DNA from: LC029 sp036676475
Lineage (GTDB): Bacteria; Bacillota; Bacilli; Aneurinibacillales; RAOX-1
Assembly: GCA_036676475.1 (NCBI GenBank)
Contig: JAKFCU010000092.1
Location: 36,515 to 100,514 of the forward strand
Reading direction: 5' to 3'
DNA: 64,000 nt
Below, piece by piece: positions 58,972 through 64,000 of this stretch (position 1 is its first letter; every line of letters begins with the position of its first letter). A program made the translations under genes and the position numbers. The notes under the pieces were generated by a model. That model saw nothing but the letters and a program-made list of their open reading frames with translations. It was not told the DNA's origin and did not search any database.

Positions 58972-60315
58972 ATGACCATGAAAACGAACGCCAAGGAAAA
59001 AGTGGCTGTTGTCACCCTAGGATGTGAAAAAAACTTAGTCGATTCTGATATTATGTCAGAACTCATTGATAAAAGGGGTTATGAATTAGTAAAAAATCCT
59101 GAGGAAGCAACGGTAGTTGTTGTAAATACCTGTGGCTTTATTGATGCTGCAAAAGAAGAATCTGTTAATACCATTTTGGATATGGCAGATTTGAAGCAAG
59201 GCGGAAATTTAAAGTCTCTTATTGTAGCTGGCTGTTTAACACAACGGTACAAAGAGGTATTGATGCAGGAAATGCCTGAGATCGATGGAATTGTTGGTAC
59301 TGGTGATTTTGACAAAATTACGGACATTATCGAAAAATCCCTCATTGGCGAAAAGCCAGTTTATGTAGGCAACCCCGTATTTTCCTATGAAAGTATTTCC
59401 CGTCGTAAAGTAGAAGAAGGTACGTACACCGCTTATGTCAAGATTGCAGAAGGCTGCGATAACACGTGTACATTCTGTATTATTCCTACTTTAAGAGGGA
59501 AGTTCCGTTCCCGTTCCATTGAATCCATTATTAGTGAAGCAGAAAACTTAGCTTCACAAGGCATTAAGGAGATTAGTCTAATTGCGCAGGATCTGACAAA
59601 CTATGGATTTGATCTATATGGAGAACGTCGTTTGCCGGAATTGCTTACTGAAGTGTCAAAGGTAAAAGGTATTGAATGGGTACGTATCCATTATGCTTAT
59701 CCTGGTTATTTTACCGATGAGTTAATCGATGTGATGGCCAATAATCCAAAAGTATGTAACTATATTGATATGCCGTTGCAACATAGTGAAGATACGGTCT
59801 TAAAAAGAATGAGGAGACCTGGGCGTCAACGGGATATCCGTGAGTTGGTTAGCAAAATTCGTGATAGGATGGGACAAGTGGCCATTCGGACTTCCATTAT
59901 TGTCGGTTTCCCTGGAGAAACTGAGGAAGATTATGAACGCTTATGTGAATTCATAAAAGAAGTCAAGTTTGATCGCTTAGGCGTATTCACTTATTCCCAG
60001 GAAGAAGGAACGGCGGCAAATCGATTGCAGGAACAAGTAGATCAGGAAACAAAAGAAAGACGTGCCAATATGTTGATGGAAATTCAACGAGAAATTGCGG
60101 CAGAGCGTAATGGGCAGTTTGTGGGGCAAACATTAAATGTGCTCATCGAAAAATATGATGGAAAAAATAATATTTATATAGGACGGACTGAATTTGATGC
60201 CCTCGAAGTCGATGGTGAAGTGTTCGTGACAGGCTATAAAGGTCCATTAGGGAAAGTGGTGAAAGTGAAAATCACACACTCCTATGATTACGATTTGTCG
60301 GGGGAGGTTGTCTAG
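58972..60315 (+). CDS. rimO: Ribosomal protein S12 methylthiotransferase RimO
   Basis: A 447-residue radical-SAM enzyme: N-terminal UPF0004 domain with three Cys (TLGCEKNLVDSD; VNTCGFID; AGCLTQRY), the radical SAM motif CDNTCTFC (about 162-169), DMPLQHSEDTVLKRMRRPG, and a C-terminal TRAM domain (about 380-445). It methylthiolates Asp of S12. The ATG at 58972 has AGTGAGG 9 bases upstream; 58978 is an alternative. Confidence 0.95.
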   Translation: MTMKTNAKEKVAVVTLGCEKNLVDSDIMSELIDKRGYELVKNPEEATVVVVNTCGFIDAAKEESVNTILDMADLKQGGNLKSLIVAGCLTQRYKEVLMQEMPEIDGIVGTGDFDKITDIIEKSLIGEKPVYVGNPVFSYESISRRKVEEGTYTAYVKIAEGCDNTCTFCIIPTLRGKFRSRSIESIISEAENLASQGIKEISLIAQDLTNYGFDLYGERRLPELLTEVSKVKGIEWVRIHYAYPGYFTDELIDVMANNPKVCNYIDMPLQHSEDTVLKRMRRPGRQRDIRELVSKIRDRMGQVAIRTSIIVGFPGETEEDYERLCEFIKEVKFDRLGVFTYSQEEGTAANRLQEQVDQETKERRANMLMEIQREIAAERNGQFVGQTLNVLIEKYDGKNNIYIGRTEFDALEVDGEVFVTGYKGPLGKVVKVKITHSYDYDLSGEVV

Positions 60316-60891
60316 GTGAATCTGCCTAACAAGATTACCTTGGCACGAATTTTTCTTGTACCAGTAGTGATGCTTTTCCTACTGGTACGATTCGATTTTG
60401 GTGTGCTTACGATTGGTACCTTTAAGATTACATATAGTGAAATTATTGCTACGCTCATTTTTATATTGGCAGCCAGTACAGATGGGTTGGATGGTTATAT
60501 AGCCCGCAAGAAAAAACTGGTGACCAATCTTGGGAAATTCTTGGATCCATTAGCGGATAAATTGCTGATTTCTGCTGTATTGATTTCTTTAGTAGAAATG
60601 CAGCGCCTCGATGCTTGGGTTGCTATTATCATTATAAGCCGTGAATTTGCGGTGACGGGACTCAGATTAGTGGCTGTAGCAGAAGGCCAAATTATCGCCG
60701 CCAGCAATTGGGGGAAATTAAAAACAGTTGTCCAGATTGTTGCCGTATGCGCTTTAATGATCAACAATTTCCCGTTTTCCTATATCGGGTTGCCTTTTTC
60801 AACCATAGCCGTATGGGTTGCTGTTATTATTACGCTGTTTTCAGGTATTGATTATTTCATTAAAAACAAACATGTGATTGACTTTAGTTAA
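60316..60891 (+). CDS. pgsA: CDP-diacylglycerol--glycerol-3-phosphate 3-phosphatidyltransferase
   Basis: A 191-residue membrane enzyme with the CDP-alcohol motif DGLDGYIARKKK through FLDPLADK (about 56-83) and four to five membrane segments. It forms phosphatidylglycerophosphate from CdsA's product. It starts with GTG immediately after the rimO stop; GGGGAGG lies 8 bases upstream, inside rimO. Confidence 0.95.
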   Translation: MNLPNKITLARIFLVPVVMLFLLVRFDFGVLTIGTFKITYSEIIATLIFILAASTDGLDGYIARKKKLVTNLGKFLDPLADKLLISAVLISLVEMQRLDAWVAIIIISREFAVTGLRLVAVAEGQIIAASNWGKLKTVVQIVAVCALMINNFPFSYIGLPFSTIAVWVAVIITLFSGIDYFIKNKHVIDFS

Positions 60892-60910
60892 TTTATGGGG
60901 GTCGGGAAAT

Positions 60911-62149
60911 ATGAGAGGGGAAATTATCTCAGTTGGTACAGAACTATTACTTGGCCAGATCGCCAATACGAATGCCCAATACATATCTAAAAAGTTGGCT
61001 GAAATAGGCATTGATGTTCTTTATCATACCGCTGTGGGGGATAACCATCAACGCTTAAAAGGAATACTGGAAACAGCCCAGAGCCGCTCTGATCTCATTA
61101 TCTTTACCGGTGGGCTTGGGCCTACAAAGGATGATTTAACAAAAGAGGCCATAGCAAGTCACCTTGGCAAAGCATTAGTAGAAGATGCTCCGGCCATGAT
61201 GAAAATTGAAGCTTATTTTACTCAACGTGGAATAGAAATGACTGAGAACAATCGTAAACAAGCACAAGTCATCGACAAATCTACTGTCCTGCCGAATGAT
61301 CATGGAATGGCCCCTGGAATGGCCGTTGAAGCAGCCAGTATTCGCTATATTCTCTTGCCGGGTCCGCCGAGAGAATTGATTCCGATGTTTGATCACTATG
61401 CTATTCCATATCTCCAATCCCTTTTCCCAGAGCAACAGGTAGTTCATTCGAAGGTTCTCCGTTTTTTTGGAATAGGGGAGTCTGCATTAGAAGAAAAACT
61501 GCTTGATCTCATTGATGCTCAATCAAATCCAACTATTGCCCCTCTGGCTAATGAAGGCGAAGTCACAATTCGCATCACGGCAAAAGCGAGAAATATTGAT
61601 GAAGCGAATGAATTGATTCAAAAAATCGAAATGGAGATTGGATCTAGGGTGGGTGAATACATCTACGGTTATAATGATGACACCTTGCCTAGGGTAACGT
61701 TTCGAACATTGAAAAAAGGAGCACTTAAGCTATCGTTAGCTGAAAGCTGCACAGGGGGACTCCTTAGCCAAATGATAACCTCAATTTCTGGTTCTTCAGA
61801 AATCTATTCAGGTGGCGTTATTAGTTATTCTTCAGAAGCCAAATCACAATTACTGCATGTATCTTCCGCACTAATAGAAGAACATGGTACGGTTAGTGAA
61901 GAATGTGCGAAAGCAATGGCAAAGCAAGCGAGAGAAGCATTGAATGCGGATGTGGCATTATCTGTGACAGGAGTAGCTGGTCCTGATCCTACTGAGAATA
62001 AGCCAGTAGGGCTTGTGTATATCGGTTTGGCTACACCGGAAGGAACTCATTCTTATCGTTTGAATCTATCAGGAACACGAGAAGGGATACAGCTAAAAGC
62101 AGCAAAGTATAGTTTGTTTTATTTATTGCAGTATTTAAAAGGGATCTGA
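60911..62149 (+). CDS. cinA: CinA family protein (NMN amidase/competence-damage inducible)
   Basis: A 412-residue CinA: N-terminal MoCF-like domain (IISVGTELLLGQIANTNAQY; FTGGLGPTKDDLTKEAI) and C-terminal amidase-like domain (SLAESCTGGLLSQMIT; VSVTGVAGPD-type motif SVTGVAGPDP). In B. subtilis it precedes recA in a competence-regulated pair; here the next gene is a DEAD-box helicase. The ATG at 60911 follows a G-rich SD. Confidence 0.94.
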   Translation: MRGEIISVGTELLLGQIANTNAQYISKKLAEIGIDVLYHTAVGDNHQRLKGILETAQSRSDLIIFTGGLGPTKDDLTKEAIASHLGKALVEDAPAMMKIEAYFTQRGIEMTENNRKQAQVIDKSTVLPNDHGMAPGMAVEAASIRYILLPGPPRELIPMFDHYAIPYLQSLFPEQQVVHSKVLRFFGIGESALEEKLLDLIDAQSNPTIAPLANEGEVTIRITAKARNIDEANELIQKIEMEIGSRVGEYIYGYNDDTLPRVTFRTLKKGALKLSLAESCTGGLLSQMITSISGSSEIYSGGVISYSSEAKSQLLHVSSALIEEHGTVSEECAKAMAKQAREALNADVALSVTGVAGPDPTENKPVGLVYIGLATPEGTHSYRLNLSGTREGIQLKAAKYSLFYLLQYLKGI

Positions 62150-62201
62150 CTTAGATTGTTTAATGAAAATTATATTAATGGAAATTTAAGGTGGTTATCG
62201 A

Positions 62202-63788
62202 ATGATTACATTTTCTGATTTGGAGTTGCACCGGAATGTTCAAAGAGCAATAAATGATATGGGATTTGAAGAGCCCTCTCCTATTCAAGGTGTAGCGATC
62301 CCTCTTATTTTGGAAGGCAAAGATGTATTAGGCCAAGCCCAGACGGGAACGGGAAAGACCGCTGCGTTTGGGATTCCTCTGATTGAACGGATGACAAATG
62401 AGCCCAAGGTTCAAGCTCTCGTTTTAACACCCACGCGGGAATTGGCTATTCAAGTATCAGGGGAACTGAGAAAGATATCTAAATATACACGCACAAGAAC
62501 GCTGCCTATTTATGGCGGTCAATCTATTGGACATCAAATAAGAACTTTAAAGCAAGGAGTGCAAGTTGTCATTGGGACTCCAGGTCGAATTCTTGACCAT
62601 TTGCGCCGAAAAACACTAAAGCTGCAGGATGTCAGCATGGTCGTGCTAGACGAAGCGGATGAGATGCTGGACATGGGATTCATTGAGGATATCAAGGAAA
62701 TTTTATCCCATACGCCAGATTCCCGACAAACCTGTTTGTTCTCCGCTACGATGCCAAATGAAATCAAAGAATTGACAAGAAGATATATGCGCTCTCCGGA
62801 GACTGTTCAGATTAACCGTAAAGAAGTAACGGTTCCACTCATTGACCAAGTTTATTACAAAGTACTTGAACGAAATAAATTAGAAAGCCTATGTCGAATC
62901 CTAGATAGTGAAGATGTTGGGCTTGGAATCGTGTTTTGCCGTACCAAGCGCGGAGTAGATGAATTGACAGATGCTCTTCAGGAACGGGGATATATGGCTG
63001 ATGGATTGCACGGGGATCTGAGTCAAGCCCAAAGAGATCGCGTCATGAACGCGTTTCGTGAATCGACTATCGAACTATTAGTGGCAACGGATGTGGCTGC
63101 TAGAGGGATTGATGTGGGAAACGTGACTCATGTCATCAACTATGATATTCCGCAAGATCCTGAAAGTTATGTACATCGTATCGGCAGAACAGGTCGTGCT
63201 GGCCGTAAAGGGATAGCCTTGACTCTTGTTACACCGAGAGAAATGAAGCAATTACTGACGATTGAAAAGGTAACGAAATCATCATTAAAGCCAAAATCAG
63301 TTCCTACCTTGGAAGAAGTAGCAGAAAGGCAACAAATCCAATGGAAAGATCAACTCGTGTCCTTATTAGAAGAGAAAGTTGATGTATCCTTATTTACCAA
63401 TATGGTAGAAGATCTGGCAGAGCAATATCCATTGGATAAAATAGCGGTTGCCGCACTGCATGTCGCCTTCTCTTCAGCTCTGCAAGGTGGAGAAGAGGAA
63501 GAAGTTTATAACTTTGGGGAAACAGGCGCGACCAAAGGAATGGTTCGTTTCTTTATGAATGTAGGCAGGAATGTGGAAATGAAGCCACAGGATTTAATCA
63601 AAGAGATCTCCGAGATGGTGGGTATTTCAGGGAAATCAATCGGTAGAATCGATATCTTCGAGAAATTCACTTTCTTTGAAGTGACGGAAGAGGTAGCTCC
63701 ATTTGTTTACGAGGCTCTCCGTCAATCTCGGATCAAAGGGGCTCGTGTCAATGTTGAGCCTGCTAAACCAAGAGGAGCAAAATCATAA
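62202..63788 (+). CDS. DEAD-box RNA helicase with DbpA-type RNA-binding domain
   Basis: A 528-residue helicase with all core motifs: Q motif (MGFEEPSPIQ), AQTGTGKT, PTRELAIQ, TPGR, VLDEADEMLDMG, SATM, ATDVAARGIDV and HRIGRTGRAG. The C-terminal 75 residues (about 447-520, RFFMNVGRNVEMKPQDL onward) form a DbpA/DeaD RNA-binding domain. It probably acts in ribosome assembly or cold adaptation. It replaces recA as the gene after cinA. The core is standard and complete. Confidence 0.93.
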   Translation: MITFSDLELHRNVQRAINDMGFEEPSPIQGVAIPLILEGKDVLGQAQTGTGKTAAFGIPLIERMTNEPKVQALVLTPTRELAIQVSGELRKISKYTRTRTLPIYGGQSIGHQIRTLKQGVQVVIGTPGRILDHLRRKTLKLQDVSMVVLDEADEMLDMGFIEDIKEILSHTPDSRQTCLFSATMPNEIKELTRRYMRSPETVQINRKEVTVPLIDQVYYKVLERNKLESLCRILDSEDVGLGIVFCRTKRGVDELTDALQERGYMADGLHGDLSQAQRDRVMNAFRESTIELLVATDVAARGIDVGNVTHVINYDIPQDPESYVHRIGRTGRAGRKGIALTLVTPREMKQLLTIEKVTKSSLKPKSVPTLEEVAERQQIQWKDQLVSLLEEKVDVSLFTNMVEDLAEQYPLDKIAVAALHVAFSSALQGGEEEEVYNFGETGATKGMVRFFMNVGRNVEMKPQDLIKEISEMVGISGKSIGRIDIFEKFTFFEVTEEVAPFVYEALRQSRIKGARVNVEPAKPRGAKS

Positions 63789-63797
63789 TGGAATGGT

Positions 63798-63829
63798 AGG
63801 GCACTTTTTTAAAGTGCTCTATTTTTTTT
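63798..63829 (+). terminator. Intrinsic terminator after the helicase gene
   Basis: GGCACTTT pairs with AAAGTGCTC around TTT, followed by ATTTTTTTT. Confidence 0.88.
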
Positions 63830-63888
63830 GGGGGGAGAAGAATAGATTATAAAATTTTACTTTCAAGCTGAAAACGATAAATAGGGCT

Positions 63889-64000
63889 TGCTGAATAAAC
63901 AAAGAACCTAGTAATCACAAGGGTTTTGGACCTTTTTTGTCGAATATAAGTGTAAGGATTTGATTGAAAGTCTACAAAAAACCTTGCACTTGGAGGACAA
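63889..64000 (+). mobile_element. Possible left end of an insertion sequence (truncated by window)
   Basis: From about 63889 the sequence AGGGCTTGCTGAATAAAC resembles the terminal sequence of IS elements common in Bacillales (recalled by eye, IS1182-like). The window ends at CTTGGAGGACAA, which has an SD (GGAGG at 63993-63997) in place for a gene starting just outside. The matching right end and target duplication are beyond the window, so this stays tentative. Confidence 0.35.

Overview
The window is chromosomal DNA from an endospore-forming member of the Bacillales. The evidence is the Bacillus-type core gene order, PolC, dipicolinate synthase (dpaAB), a SpoIIIE/FtsK translocase, the YlxR/YlxQ, YlzJ and YmfF-YmfM families, and strong Shine-Dalgarno (SD) sequences with frequent GTG/TTG starts. 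I cannot fix the genus. All confident genes are on the + strand. No tRNA, rRNA, CRISPR array or prophage is visible.

Region 1 (1-13462) is flagellar and chemotaxis: the 3' end of a FlgL-like gene, fliK-flgD-flgE-fliL-fliM-fliY, a sigma-D-type promoter with flaG-fliD-fliT-fliS, then cheY-cheB-cheA-cheC-cheD. Compared with the B. subtilis fla/che operon, fliP/Q/R, flhB/A/F/G, cheW and sigD are absent here, and the filament-cap genes are inserted in the middle.

Region 2 (13463-38900) is information processing and envelope: rpsB-tsf-pyrH-frr-uppS-cdsA-dxr-rseP-proS-polC, then rimP-nusA-ylxR-ylxQ-infB-rbfA-nrnA-truB-ribF, a two-gene module of unknown function, rpsO and pnp. rimP has a strong promoter followed by an intrinsic terminator (an attenuator layout). 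rimP and nusA each carry a copy of the same structured leader element.

Region 3 (38900-50620) is ylxY, an M16 peptidase, dut, ymxH, a TIR-bounded array of 80-bp hairpin units, dpaA-dpaB-asd-dapG-dapA (diaminopimelate and dipicolinate synthesis), an RNase J, tepA and ylzJ. dapG holds a perfect 34-bp palindrome just after its start codon.

Region 4 (50620-64000) is spoIIIE, a 55-aa zinc-ribbon gene, ymfF-ymfH-ymfI, ymfK, rodZ-like ymfM, rimO-pgsA-cinA and a DEAD-box helicase. recA, which usually follows cinA, is not there; the window ends in what looks like the left end of an insertion sequence.

Three families of short hairpin repeats lie between genes: a GAGGCTGACTC long-hairpin family, an AGTATTATACGC family around cdsA/dxr/rseP, and the 80-bp units before dpaA. 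They, the rimP/nusA leader pair and the dapG palindrome are the least explained parts of an otherwise conserved region. Start codons were chosen from SD spacing and family N-termini, and several are downstream of the longest possible open frame.
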